Assembly: GCF_010692555.1 (NCBI RefSeq)
Contig: NZ_JAAHHG010000024.1
Location: forward strand, 1 to 64,000
DNA: 64,000 nucleotides
Origin: Okeania sp. SIO3B5
Lineage (GTDB): Bacteria > Cyanobacteriota > Cyanobacteriia > Cyanobacteriales > Microcoleaceae
Direction: 5' to 3'
The stretch's first letter is position 1, and the number at the start of each line of letters is the position of its first letter. The notes below the pieces were generated by a model. The model was not told the origin of the DNA and searched no databases. It worked only from the letters and a program-made list of their open reading frames with translations. Shown here piece after piece: positions 44,050 through 53,267 of the stretch. The position numbers and the translations under genes are program-made.

Positions 44050-44078
44050 TTAATACGCAATCAGACTTCAAAAAGGGG

Positions 44079-44111
44079 TCTCCCGTTATAATCAGGCGAT
44101 TTAACGGGAGA
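44079..44111. terminator. 10-bp hairpin between two minus-strand genes
   Basis: TCTCCCGTTA (44079-44088) pairs perfectly with TAACGGGAGA (44102-44111), with a 13-base loop. It lies 34 bases beyond the stop of the 44145 gene. No T run follows on the minus strand, so a regulatory or RNA-processing role is also possible. Confidence 0.5.
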
Positions 44112-44144
44112 GAACTTCACATTTGTAGAGTCGGGAAAAGGATA

Positions 44145-45152
44145 TTATGCCACTTTTGAATTAGGAATTTTCTCAGGTTTATAATACTTAGGAACATCTA
44201 AAGTTGGCTCTCCAAGTAGTTCCATAAATCCCCATTGTTCTCTACCAGGTAAAAATTTAGCTTTAATTTCCACAAAGTAGCGATCGCCTTGTTGATCTTT
44301 CTCCAACTTAGGATTAAATCTGAACGGTTTTACTGGAGCATCCCTCCACAAGACAGGGACATGATTGGCTCTAGTAATTTGTTTATTTAATTTCTCATTA
44401 TCAAATTTTTTCTTTAATCGTGAGACGCGATCACCTTTTCCTTTTCTATTCCTGTGAATAGAAATTACAGGACATTTACAGACCGCTATAAATTGCCACA
44501 ATCCTGATAGTTTAAACTCGTTAACTTTTAAATCTAAATGAGGAGTATCATTAGCTGCAATTATTGTAAAACCTAGTTTTGGGGGAGTATTTTTGTTAGG
44601 GAAATGTGTGAGGTAAGGATAAACAGTTACATACCTATCTTTGTCAGGATTGTAGTCTAGCCTGAGAAATTCTTTTACCTTGGGGCTATTATAAATTAAT
44701 CCATAAGTTTTTCCTTCTGAAATCAGATTGTAGTAAGCATCATTATCCTCATATCGCCTGACTATTTTGCCATATAAAATTCCTATACCTTGGAAAGCAT
44801 AATCTTGTTTTGGTGGTAGGCTTTCTTCTTCTTTATTTTCTAATTTCTCTTCTTCTTTCACTTCTGAAGTAGCTACTTTTTGAGATTCAGATTTAGGCTT
44901 TGATTCTGTCTGTTTTTTAGTTTCAGTTTTGGACTGCTGAGTTGATTGAAATGTTTTCTCTTTATCTGAAGGTTTATCTACTTTTAAATCCTCAGCTTTA
45001 GTCGGATTTAATTTAGATTTTTCTGACTCTAATTGCTTAGTTAAATTATCAATAATATCTTGGAAAGTTTTCTTTTGTACTTCGTTTTGTGCAGCATTAA
45101 GGAGCTGCTGCATTTTTGCTAAATTTTTTTCTAGGTCTGGGATAGAAACCAT
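44145..45152 (-). CDS. Coiled-coil plus globular unknown protein
   Basis: About 335 residues: an N-terminal coiled coil (1-45), a Lys/Glu/Ser-rich disordered linker (50-115), and a globular domain (about 120-330) of beta character with YAFQGIGILYGKIVR, a Tyr/Pro-rich middle and KGKGDRVSRLKKKF. Not recognised. The ATG at 45152 has AGGAG nine bases upstream; GTG 45158 is in frame. Probably the first gene of the minus-strand block that ends with the FtsK/HerA-like and HNH genes. Confidence 0.65.
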   Translation of the reverse strand: MVSIPDLEKNLAKMQQLLNAAQNEVQKKTFQDIIDNLTKQLESEKSKLNPTKAEDLKVDKPSDKEKTFQSTQQSKTETKKQTESKPKSESQKVATSEVKEEEKLENKEEESLPPKQDYAFQGIGILYGKIVRRYEDNDAYYNLISEGKTYGLIYNSPKVKEFLRLDYNPDKDRYVTVYPYLTHFPNKNTPPKLGFTIIAANDTPHLDLKVNEFKLSGLWQFIAVCKCPVISIHRNRKGKGDRVSRLKKKFDNEKLNKQITRANHVPVLWRDAPVKPFRFNPKLEKDQQGDRYFVEIKAKFLPGREQWGFMELLGEPTLDVPKYYKPEKIPNSKVA

Positions 45153-45458
45153 ATTCACAATCTCCTTTTTTGATTTTTTCTCGCATTATCAAACTCGAAC
45201 AAAAGCTAGGATAAACTACCGCTAATTGATTTCCATCAAAAGGCAAAAAAGTATTTCCGATATTTCTGGAAATATATCTAAAGTAATTTGCTGCTCTTTA
45301 ATACAATCATCAAATAATTTATGGCCAGCTTTGACTCCACCTTGATTAGTTCTTAGATTTTTTTGTTATACTTTTTATATAGTATAATTATAACAATTCC
45401 TATTAAAAATATCAGGTTTTGTGGAGAGCGTTCGTAATACATTTAGGAGGATTTTTGT

Positions 45459-46373
45459 ATGGGTGAAGCAAAACGTAGAAAAGCATTAGACAAAAATTAT
45501 GGCAAAATCCCTAAACAGCAATTAATAACCGATGCAGACTATAATTTTTCAAAAAAGTCTATACAAACTTTGAGACTTGAACATATTAATAAGTTGTGGC
45601 AACAAAACAGTTCTATAAAAAGAGATGCACTAACAAGCTTAAACACTTTAAAAACAAAACGCCCATACAAGATAAATAACAATTATATATCTTGGGATGA
45701 ACTAGCAAATATAATTGTCTATTACACTACTATTGGTGCAGGTCGTATGAATTATTTAAGTATAAAAAAAATAACCGATCCTGTTTTTATGAATAACAGT
45801 CATGCACATAATTCATGGTGCTTGACTAAAGCAGCGCCAATTTATTATGTAGATAATAAATTGATGACCCGCTATCAAAATCAACCATTAACAAAAGAAG
45901 TGAAATTATTTCAAAATCAACAAATCCCCGTTGAAAATTTTATATTATTGTTTGAAAAAAATCATGCTTTATCTACTGGATATGGAATAGGTTACGCAGA
46001 TTACTGTGTTGTAAATTGTTTTTTAAGAGGGTACGAAAATACTTCTCGCGAATATTTAAAAAAACAGGGAGAATATGTTCTACGTATTAGTGATATTAAT
46101 GAGAACTGGGAAGATCAAAATGATTATGATATTATGATTCAAATTGCTTTTTTTGATACAATTGGTCAGAATTGGTGTTCGTGCATCAAATATCGAAATT
46201 ATGTACTTGATGAAAGACATGAATTAGTAAGCCTTACTAATTCAGATCGAGAGTTAATATTTAAAATAAATAACCTTGTATGTCATAGTTTGAACATCAT
46301 CAATAACCAAGCTATACCAACAAAAATTGATTCCGAACGAGGGTCATTAGAGCCGATACTACTACCAGTTTAA
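45459..46373 (+). CDS. Unknown AT-rich protein beginning MGEAKRRK
   Basis: This 304-residue protein starts with MGEAKRRKALDKNYGKIP, a start seen in several cyanobacterial hypothetical proteins, preceded by an excellent RBS (AGGAGG). The remainder is Asn/Ile-rich and carries no motif I know; cysteines occur in YADYCVVNCF and NWCSCIKY. It is monocistronic, low in GC, and flanked by genes on the opposite strand. An AT-rich palindromic stretch at about 45366-45386 may be its promoter. Confidence 0.6.
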   Translation: MGEAKRRKALDKNYGKIPKQQLITDADYNFSKKSIQTLRLEHINKLWQQNSSIKRDALTSLNTLKTKRPYKINNNYISWDELANIIVYYTTIGAGRMNYLSIKKITDPVFMNNSHAHNSWCLTKAAPIYYVDNKLMTRYQNQPLTKEVKLFQNQQIPVENFILLFEKNHALSTGYGIGYADYCVVNCFLRGYENTSREYLKKQGEYVLRISDINENWEDQNDYDIMIQIAFFDTIGQNWCSCIKYRNYVLDERHELVSLTNSDRELIFKINNLVCHSLNIINNQAIPTKIDSERGSLEPILLPV

Positions 46374-46471
46374 AGTTTTAGTAGAGTTATTAGAGTTGCA
46401 ACAAAAACATCTCGGAATTGGTATCAGAAATGATCAATTAGCGTTAATTTTGTCGCCAATAGTTAGACAAA

Positions 46472-46696
46472 TCAACCAAACCCTACGCCTGATAAACTGT
46501 GACGTTGCTTATATATGCCAAGCTCATCAATCCAAGATATTTCCAGGAACATCTTGCAGAAATTAACGGCAGCTAAAATCTGGAGTTCTTCCAATAATTT
46601 AAGGACAGAATCCTTATAATCTGCATCATAGGATATATAGAGTTGATTTTTTTCATACTCAAGGGAACATATCTCCTCATTAAATACCCTTACCAT
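46472..46696 (-). CDS. Small acidic unknown protein
   Basis: This protein of about 74 residues (MVRVFNEEICSLEYEKNQLY..DADYKDSVLKLLEELQI) has a coding-like composition. It starts at the very edge of the deleted IS element: the end sequence GATGTCAATGG supplies its ATG, and an in-frame ATG lies two codons upstream. The IS insertion may have removed its native promoter or 5' end. Confidence 0.5.
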   Translation of the reverse strand: MVRVFNEEICSLEYEKNQLYISYDADYKDSVLKLLEELQILAAVNFCKMFLEISWIDELGIYKQRHSLSGVGFG

Positions 46697-47163
46697 TGAC
46701 ATCCTCCCGACGCTGCTCTATGAGACAGCGCGGGATTCCCGCTCCATCACTGTTAGGGGCTTTCTGTTTCTGCCGCACCTGCATAAACGGGATTTACTCT
46801 CTTCGGGTCTAAAGGCGCGCTCCACAGACTGACACTGCTCCTCCCGCAGCAGAAATATTTATACTAGCGTTTATGTCCCGGTCATGGTGGCTACCACACT
46901 CTGGGCAATCCCACTCTCTAATATTTAGAGGCTTTGTTGCACAAAGAAGCTTTGTTGTAGATTAGCCTTACGCACCCCAATGTTCTCTGCAACAGGTTTT
47001 CCTGCGACTGAGTTGGGTAGAATCTAAATTTGTACGCTTTTTCGACCATCTACTGTTTTCTTCCCAACATTTACATTTTAGCAGATCATGTGTGATGCCG
47101 CTCTTATTGATTGGCATTCCCATACGACGCTCCCCTACGGGAGAGCGTGGGTATAAATGTCAA
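46697..47163 (-). mobile_element. Internally deleted IS200/IS605-type (tnpB) element
   Basis: Both ends look intact. The right end has a hairpin CCCGACGCTG / CAGCGCGGG (46706-46734) and the left end a hairpin ACGCTC..GAGCGT with CCC/GGG inside (47127-47148). Between them lie only the first 33 or so codons of a tnpB (MVEKAYKFRFYPTQSQENLL, start 47049) and a C-terminal zinc-knuckle piece ([16 protein letters not shown], about 46926 to the stop at 46809). The middle of tnpB and any tnpA are gone. A short GCTTTGTTG repeat at the join (about 46930-46960) may mark the deletion. Confidence 0.75.
46809..47049 (-). pseudogene. tnpB: Truncated tnpB
   Basis: About 33 N-terminal codons reading KAYKFRFYPTQSQENLLQRT then [11 protein letters not shown], a stop-containing junction, and then the C-terminal zinc-ribbon end [20 protein letters not shown] of a TnpB-family RNA-guided nuclease. 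The catalytic core is missing, so it cannot be active. The 3' region that in such elements encodes the guide-RNA scaffold is partly kept. Confidence 0.75.
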
Positions 47164-47183
47164 CATTTAGATAAAATCTCAAC

Positions 47184-50100
47184 CTAGCCCGCTACCCAAT
47201 CATCAGGCGGCCCCAAAGCCAACCGCAACCCCTCAAAAAACTCCACAGGCATCACCCCCAACAACCCACTCAACAAACCAACAAGCGTATCAACAGATAC
47301 AAAATCCAGGATTTTTCGGCCAAAAATCTTAACTACCTCCACCACTTCAGTCGCTAATTCCTCCGCCGTAATCAAATTATTCTTCAAATCCTGCAACAAA
47401 GTAGGTATCCAAACCTCCAAAAAAGTCCAAGCATCCTCAAACTCAATATCCACATCAGTTTCACTGATGTGCATTTTGTTATTATCTAATAAAGAATATA
47501 TAACCATTTTGCACATAGACTCAATTCGCCTTAACCCTTCTGGAGTAATAGTTTTTGCCTTTCGCCCTACACCACTACGATCTATACCAATTATTTTCCC
47601 TAATTTCTTTTGAGTAATCTCCTCGCCTTCTTTTACCAAATTAAACACAGCCTCAACCAACCGACGCTTAACCTGCTCACCTTTAGGAGCCGCTTGTGGA
47701 CAAATATCAAAACTACTCACAACATTAACCGTTGCCCCCGGATAATTCCGGATTATTTCAGCAATTTCCATTTCATTGAAAGGAGCAACATGATAAATAG
47801 TTAATCCCTCATTCTGACGACGGTTCGCCCTTAGACGAGCATAAGTCTGAATAGTCTCATTCATATTCTGGCGAACCACCCACTCCCCATACCTACCTGT
47901 CAACTTATTAGGCACAACAGCACATCCTGTAGTTGCTTGCCATTGAGCCGCCATAGCAGACAAATTACGAGTCTGCTTACCCACACAAATCAATAAATCA
48001 TCCTTTTGAGATTGATTACTAGCACGGTTATCCCGGAAATGATACCCCAAGCGTCCAATATTTTCTATATCCTGATATTGCTCAATATGTCCCTGGAAAT
48101 CAAACAAAGTAGACGAATTAGGTTTATTCTCTTGATCAGCGATCGCCTGCACCAAAAACTTAATTCGATTACCATTAGCATACCGAGAATCATAACGACG
48201 CTGAGTACCACAAGCACCCATATCAGTAATTAAGTTGATGGTAAGATTACTATAGTCAGGCAATTCCATCTCCACCACCAAAATATACTTACCCGCCTCA
48301 TCAAACTTAGCCTGCTCCAATTCTTCACGAATTGCCTCAACAGTTCTAGATAAATTTTGATACCCTTCGTCTTCAACAGTTCCCGGCCAATGAAGAAGGA
48401 AACCCTCAGCAATAGCCAACTCTTCAGTAAGTGATGAAACTCTTTCAGGTGATGGTTTACCCAAGCCAGTAAGTCGCTGTAAGTCCTTCACATCAGCAGT
48501 AGCATCAATATAAATATTAAACGCCGAATTCTTGACTAACTGTTGTGGATGACGACTTGGACGAGTAAATGTCAATTCTTTATTTGGTGTAATTCCCAAA
48601 CTAATTTTTTTGTTACCGCAAAATACATCAAGCAGAGGGGAAAGCCAATTGAGATGGACTTTTTGTTGAATCAGCATTTGTTTCTCTGCTGGAGTTTGAG
48701 TAGCAGAGAGCATAGATAAACTTTTCTCCAACCATGAATAGACCTCATCTCTGATATTCTCTAAGCTAGGGATAACCCATTGATTTTTACATCCAACAAC
48801 TATGGGGTCTCCATCTTCATCAAACTCATTAGTATAAAGCCATTCATTTTTCCCCCAAATATCACTTCCAGAGCGCTTGACATTTGTAGTTGTATTTGTA
48901 TTTTCTGGCCGTGAGATTTTTTCTATTTTCTGGGAAAGAATTTTCTGATAATTCACCTGGTTTGTTGTATCCCAATAAGAATAATGAGAAACTGAACCTG
49001 TGATTAAATCGAATGATTCTAGTAGTAAGTTATTTAGTTTTTGTAGATGGACTTGTTTGTGTAAAGAAAATTGACCATCTATGATTGGAGATGTAGCTAA
49101 ACAGTCCTTAGAATATTTTTTGAGAATTTTTTTGTCTAGTTTGTCTCTGTCTGAATTTTTCAATGGGAGAGAGAGAGTCAACCACATTTGAGAATAAGCT
49201 TCAAATATTGCCCCGTCTAATTCGGTGCGAGTAGGTAATTTGGCCATCACATCAATATGAGAATCACCATATTTTTTATTCTCTGCATTAATAGAAGTGA
49301 TCGCTTTCTGGAAAGGAACTAATATGGCCTTTAATGCCAATTTCAACTCATCAGGCAAACCAGCACCATCAACTTTATCTGCGACAAACTTCTGAATTTC
49401 AGTCAAACTTACCTTCAGAGTCTCAAACGGAACAATATTAGCCTCAGCTTCTTCAATCACCAAAATATCCGAATGCCGAGATTTACCAAAACCAGGTACA
49501 GATGAACTGATATAATTTTCCTCTTCTTGAATGCGTTGCCTTTCTAAAATCAGAGGACAGCCAATATCACCATTCTTATCATACAGCAAAGGGCAAGTTT
49601 TACAAATAGGTGAATCTTTGCCTGCAAAGACTTGTATACCTTTTTTCTTGGTTTCCAGAAAAGTATATGTTTCAGGGCAATTAGGGGGTATGTCAGGTAT
49701 TTCATCTTTTTTGACTCGGATTAAATGAGGATTTCCTAATGCTGTGAGTCTATTCTCATCTTTTTTCAATCCTAAATGTTTGCCAGGAAGAGGTATGAAT
49801 TTACGTTCAATACCAGCGACAGAGGGATTTCGATAATTAGCATCTAAGTAAATAATTCTTGGGTATTTTTCATCAATGACATTACCCATTTCATCAAATT
49901 CGATATCAGGTTCAATACCAAACAAGGATAAGTCTAATTTATCTACACTCCAAGACTTACCACCTCCGGCGTAGATATTCCACAGAATATTTCTGAACCC
50001 GTTCAAATAAGCTTCAGCAGTGAGAAGTGGTAAATCTGCACTACTGCTGATAATTATTTGAGGACAACCCATCTCTACCCATTTCTGAAACTCTGGTAAA

Positions 50101-51368
50101 TTTCCTGGTTCATATTTTATTGTGTTCTTCTCCAGATTGCCTTTTTTGTCAGTGCTTTCCGTTACCGATTTTAGTTTAGACTGTTTGAATGGACCAAATA
50201 ACTTCCTGGTTTTACCTGCAACCCAGTCAGCAAAACTTTTGCCCGCTTTAGTTTCTCCGATTTTATCCCACCATTGCTTTTTTGTTATTGGCTTTGATTT
50301 ATGTTGTGGTTTCCACTCCGGCAGTTCTACGCCAGCATCGTCAGCCAACTCTTCAACTATCTCCACAAAATCCTTGCCTGTAGGTGTGCCATGCTCACCT
50401 TTTGAAAACCAACGATATTGCACCGCACCCCCGCCTTCCTGACAACTATGACAATACCAGGAATTGTCTTTTGTATTTACTTGAAATGCCGTACCGCTAG
50501 ACCCGTTGTGTTGTGGGCAGTAACCAACTAATTTATTGCGCCCATGCTTTTTAAATTGATGCTCGCTCCAATTATATATATCTTCTGTATTTAGTCTGGG
50601 GAGGATGTCCAGCTCTAGGATATCGGCTAAGGAGTCAGCAGTGCTGAGAGTAGGTAAGGCTTGTCTCTCTAGTTTACGTTGTTCTAAGTATCGCTCCCGT
50701 TCAGCTTTCTTCTCTTCAGCTTTTCTAGTAGCTTTTGCTTCCTTATCGGCTACTTCTAGGAGTACATCTAGGATAGGTTGTGGAGCGATCGCTACCTCTG
50801 TATCTGCCGGAGAATTAATCCATACATATTTACCAGTTGTTGGATGGTAGGAGGGTGGCAGAACGGACTGACAATAATTATAACGAAATTCTAAAAGTTC
50901 GTCTGTGTCAGTTTTTAAGCCCTTCCACTCTCGGATTACAGCTCTGGTAAAGTTGGCTAATTTTTCCCTATACTCCGGCGGGATTTGAAATGCTATTTGA
51001 TACCGTCCTGGTTTTCCTGATGTCCAACTTACAGATTTAGGTAAATCTGGACAAATAGCCTTGAGAATGGGTTCGGCACTAGCACCATCTACATCTATGG
51101 CCAGCAGTCCATCGGATATCTCACCTAGTCTTACCCCATATCCAGAATCAAAAGCTGTATATGGTTTACCTTTTTTGCTGATTAATTTTTGTCCTTGGGT
51201 TATTGCAGTAGCGATCGCTTCCCTACTAACTGGCTCTTCATGTTGCCAGTTACTTCTATAGGGGCGTTTTTCCCTTACTGGTGTCAATGCCAAGTTAGCA
51301 GGGATAATTCCTAAACCTTCTGCTATTTCTGAGGCTCTGGGGTGGCGATTAAATATTTTCCAATCCAT
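47184..51368 (-). CDS. Plasmid replication protein with primase-polymerase domain
   Basis: This 1394-residue protein opens with an archaeo-eukaryotic primase-type (prim-pol) domain (about 1-215: GVRLGEISDGLLAIDVDG, SWTSGKPGRYQIAFQIP). A zinc-finger of CHC2 type follows (GYCPQHNG..WYCHSCQEGG, about 278-312), then a region with P-loop-like NIYAGGGKSWS near 468, a Cys cluster CKTCPLLYDKNGDIGC near 595, a helicase-like half (about 950-1180), and a winged-helix segment (EEITQKKLGKIIGIDRSGVGRKAKTI, about 1240). The layout resembles large cyanobacterial plasmid Rep proteins (the CyRepA1-type group; to be tested). It probably initiates replication of the plasmid. It is followed by the deleted IS element. 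Confidence 0.8.
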   Translation of the reverse strand: MDWKIFNRHPRASEIAEGLGIIPANLALTPVREKRPYRSNWQHEEPVSREAIATAITQGQKLISKKGKPYTAFDSGYGVRLGEISDGLLAIDVDGASAEPILKAICPDLPKSVSWTSGKPGRYQIAFQIPPEYREKLANFTRAVIREWKGLKTDTDELLEFRYNYCQSVLPPSYHPTTGKYVWINSPADTEVAIAPQPILDVLLEVADKEAKATRKAEEKKAERERYLEQRKLERQALPTLSTADSLADILELDILPRLNTEDIYNWSEHQFKKHGRNKLVGYCPQHNGSSGTAFQVNTKDNSWYCHSCQEGGGAVQYRWFSKGEHGTPTGKDFVEIVEELADDAGVELPEWKPQHKSKPITKKQWWDKIGETKAGKSFADWVAGKTRKLFGPFKQSKLKSVTESTDKKGNLEKNTIKYEPGNLPEFQKWVEMGCPQIIISSSADLPLLTAEAYLNGFRNILWNIYAGGGKSWSVDKLDLSLFGIEPDIEFDEMGNVIDEKYPRIIYLDANYRNPSVAGIERKFIPLPGKHLGLKKDENRLTALGNPHLIRVKKDEIPDIPPNCPETYTFLETKKKGIQVFAGKDSPICKTCPLLYDKNGDIGCPLILERQRIQEEENYISSSVPGFGKSRHSDILVIEEAEANIVPFETLKVSLTEIQKFVADKVDGAGLPDELKLALKAILVPFQKAITSINAENKKYGDSHIDVMAKLPTRTELDGAIFEAYSQMWLTLSLPLKNSDRDKLDKKILKKYSKDCLATSPIIDGQFSLHKQVHLQKLNNLLLESFDLITGSVSHYSYWDTTNQVNYQKILSQKIEKISRPENTNTTTNVKRSGSDIWGKNEWLYTNEFDEDGDPIVVGCKNQWVIPSLENIRDEVYSWLEKSLSMLSATQTPAEKQMLIQQKVHLNWLSPLLDVFCGNKKISLGITPNKELTFTRPSRHPQQLVKNSAFNIYIDATADVKDLQRLTGLGKPSPERVSSLTEELAIAEGFLLHWPGTVEDEGYQNLSRTVEAIREELEQAKFDEAGKYILVVEMELPDYSNLTINLITDMGACGTQRRYDSRYANGNRIKFLVQAIADQENKPNSSTLFDFQGHIEQYQDIENIGRLGYHFRDNRASNQSQKDDLLICVGKQTRNLSAMAAQWQATTGCAVVPNKLTGRYGEWVVRQNMNETIQTYARLRANRRQNEGLTIYHVAPFNEMEIAEIIRNYPGATVNVVSSFDICPQAAPKGEQVKRRLVEAVFNLVKEGEEITQKKLGKIIGIDRSGVGRKAKTITPEGLRRIESMCKMVIYSLLDNNKMHISETDVDIEFEDAWTFLEVWIPTLLQDLKNNLITAEELATEVVEVVKIFGRKILDFVSVDTLVGLLSGLLGVMPVEFFEGLRLALGPPDDWVAG

Positions 51369-51483
51369 TTTACACCTCCTCCACTAGCGAAGTTTGTACA
51401 GTGGAAATTAGGGTAGTAGTTGCAGAATTTTGATGTTTGTGTAATAATTGATTCATAAGTTTTTTTTTCAAATAATTTTGAAT

Positions 51484-51517
51484 CTACAGGGCTGTGAATT
51501 CTGTAGGTTTTTTCTTT
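51484..51517 (+). terminator. Terminator-like hairpin between rep and helicase genes
   Basis: CTACAG (51484-51489) pairs with CTGTAG (51501-51506), followed by a T run on the plus strand. The genes around it run on the minus strand, so it may instead be an RNA structure or a remnant. A near-palindromic GCGATAGCGTAG..CGTAGTTATCGC lies at about 51536-51567. Confidence 0.4.
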
Positions 51518-51557
51518 TAAACCTGAAATTCACACGCGATAGCGTAGCTAAACGTAG

Positions 51558-53210
51558 TTATCGCGGAGCGGAACGGATGATAAGATCGCCAAAAATCATC
51601 TTCATGTGGTGTTCAACCCAACCTATGCACTGACCGTCGGCTTTCATCAGGCGGAGTAAATATTTTTGATACGCAACTTTGTCAGCCACAGTAGGTTGCG
51701 AACCAAATATGGCACCGTGCATCCATTTGTAGGGAGGCCAGTATCCATAATGTATTTGGTATTGTTTATCTGCCCAATTAGGTTTGAGTCCTTGATGGTA
51801 AGCTTCTGTGAGCAATTCGTGATAATGGCGATATTGCTTGACCTTATCTGCTGTGCAGCGTAGGAGTTTAAATGTTGTGTCTGTGGTGGAGGAGAGTTTG
51901 GAAACAGAAAATTGGTAACCGCAACAGCCACAAACCTTATCAAAGTTGTAAGTAATCGCACTGCATTGAGGGCAGATTTTTGTAGGAGCTTCACTTGGCA
52001 ATGAGTGTTTTGATTGTCCAAGAGTAAATGTTTTTACATCTTCAATGAATCCAAATTGTTTAATTAATCCTGCTTGGTCTAAAATTAGGCAGTCATATTT
52101 TCCTGGGGATATCCTTAACCCACGCCCTATCTGTTGCCATGCCTTAGCCTTAGATTTAGTGGGACGACATAATAAAACGCAAGAAATGGCAGGGACATCA
52201 AAACCTTCTCCCAATGCTTCACAACTTGCTAAGACTTTGATAAGTCCTGATTGTAGTTGGGAGTAGATTATTTCTCGCATTTTTGTGGGCATGGTGCCGT
52301 CTACACTTGCTGCGGGGATGCCAGCTTGATTGAAGGCAGTAGCGATCGCTTTGGCATGATCCACATTGATAGCAAAGGCAATGGTTAACCGATTGAGTGC
52401 TAATCTTTTCCATTCAGAAACTATGGAATTAACTACTTCGGGTACATTGCAACGCACTTCTAAGTCAGAGTTGTTAAATTCTCCGGCAATAGTCCTTACG
52501 CCTTTGAGGTCAGCACCATCAACGCTGTAGTAGATTGGGGGTGCAAGATATCCTTTGAGGATAAGTTCTCCTGGAGTTGGAGCTGCTATGAGGGTATCGA
52601 ATAGGTCAGACATTGCTTCCCTTTTTGATAGTCTCCAGGGAGTAGCGGTTAAACCTATAAAGGTAGTGTTGTTAGATTCATAATTTTCTAGTTGTCTCTG
52701 TACGACTTTGTTCCAGGCGGTTTGATGTGCTTCGTCTATTAATACAATGTTGGGGGTAAACCAGTTAATTTTCCTTCGACTGAGAGTTTGAGCGCTGGCT
52801 ATTTGAACAGGAGCATTGCGAGTTTCTTTGTAGCCTCCAGCAATGACTCCACATTCAATGCCGAAGTTAGCAAATTTATTTAGTGTTTGCTTGATCAGCA
52901 CATCACGATGGACGATGAACAATATAGTTTTGCTACTTGAATACTCTTGATAGATGAAGGAAGCAGCAATTATAGTTTTTCCAGCTCCAGTAGGGGCAAC
53001 GATAAGTATGCGACGATAATTTTTCTGCCGGAGTTGATATAGATCGTCAATGACTTGGAGTTGGTAATCTCTGAGCTGAGGAATCTGTGATGGTGCTATA
53101 ATTAGCCTCAGAGATAATTGTTTATCTTCTTCCATTTGAGTATGTTGCTGTAACCATGAGGGTTGCAGCAGTTTTGTTTTTGTTATGGATGCTATTGATG
53201 GTGTTGTCAT
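51558..53210 (-). CDS. SF2 DEAH-type helicase with zinc ribbon
   Basis: This 550-residue protein has the superfamily 2 motif set: Walker A APTGAGKTII near 75, DEAH in LIDEAHQTAW near 157, TATPWR near 180, and motif VI QIGRGLRISPGK near 362. The C-terminus has a zinc-ribbon with CPQC and CGCCG (about 415-432). It resembles restriction- or UvsW-like helicases of plasmids and phages. It precedes the replication gene in the same direction, so it may support its replication or recombination. Confidence 0.88.
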   Translation of the reverse strand: MTTPSIASITKTKLLQPSWLQQHTQMEEDKQLSLRLIIAPSQIPQLRDYQLQVIDDLYQLRQKNYRRILIVAPTGAGKTIIAASFIYQEYSSSKTILFIVHRDVLIKQTLNKFANFGIECGVIAGGYKETRNAPVQIASAQTLSRRKINWFTPNIVLIDEAHQTAWNKVVQRQLENYESNNTTFIGLTATPWRLSKREAMSDLFDTLIAAPTPGELILKGYLAPPIYYSVDGADLKGVRTIAGEFNNSDLEVRCNVPEVVNSIVSEWKRLALNRLTIAFAINVDHAKAIATAFNQAGIPAASVDGTMPTKMREIIYSQLQSGLIKVLASCEALGEGFDVPAISCVLLCRPTKSKAKAWQQIGRGLRISPGKYDCLILDQAGLIKQFGFIEDVKTFTLGQSKHSLPSEAPTKICPQCSAITYNFDKVCGCCGYQFSVSKLSSTTDTTFKLLRCTADKVKQYRHYHELLTEAYHQGLKPNWADKQYQIHYGYWPPYKWMHGAIFGSQPTVADKVAYQKYLLRLMKADGQCIGWVEHHMKMIFGDLIIRSAPR

Positions 53211-53267
53211 ATTATTAGTTAATTTTGATTTAAAGTTCGGTGGTTGCGTTGGTTGTGTATATGAAAA

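Noticed and set aside
36840-45152. Named antiviral defence system
   Set aside because: The FtsK/HerA block has no recognisable defence effector such as a SIR2, TIR or known HerA-nuclease pair, so only a cautious finding is given.
46374-46560. Coding-like plus-strand fragment (LELQQKHLGIGIRNDQLALI)
   Set aside because: Short, without a start codon, and overlapping a better minus-strand small gene; could be a remnant but not supported.
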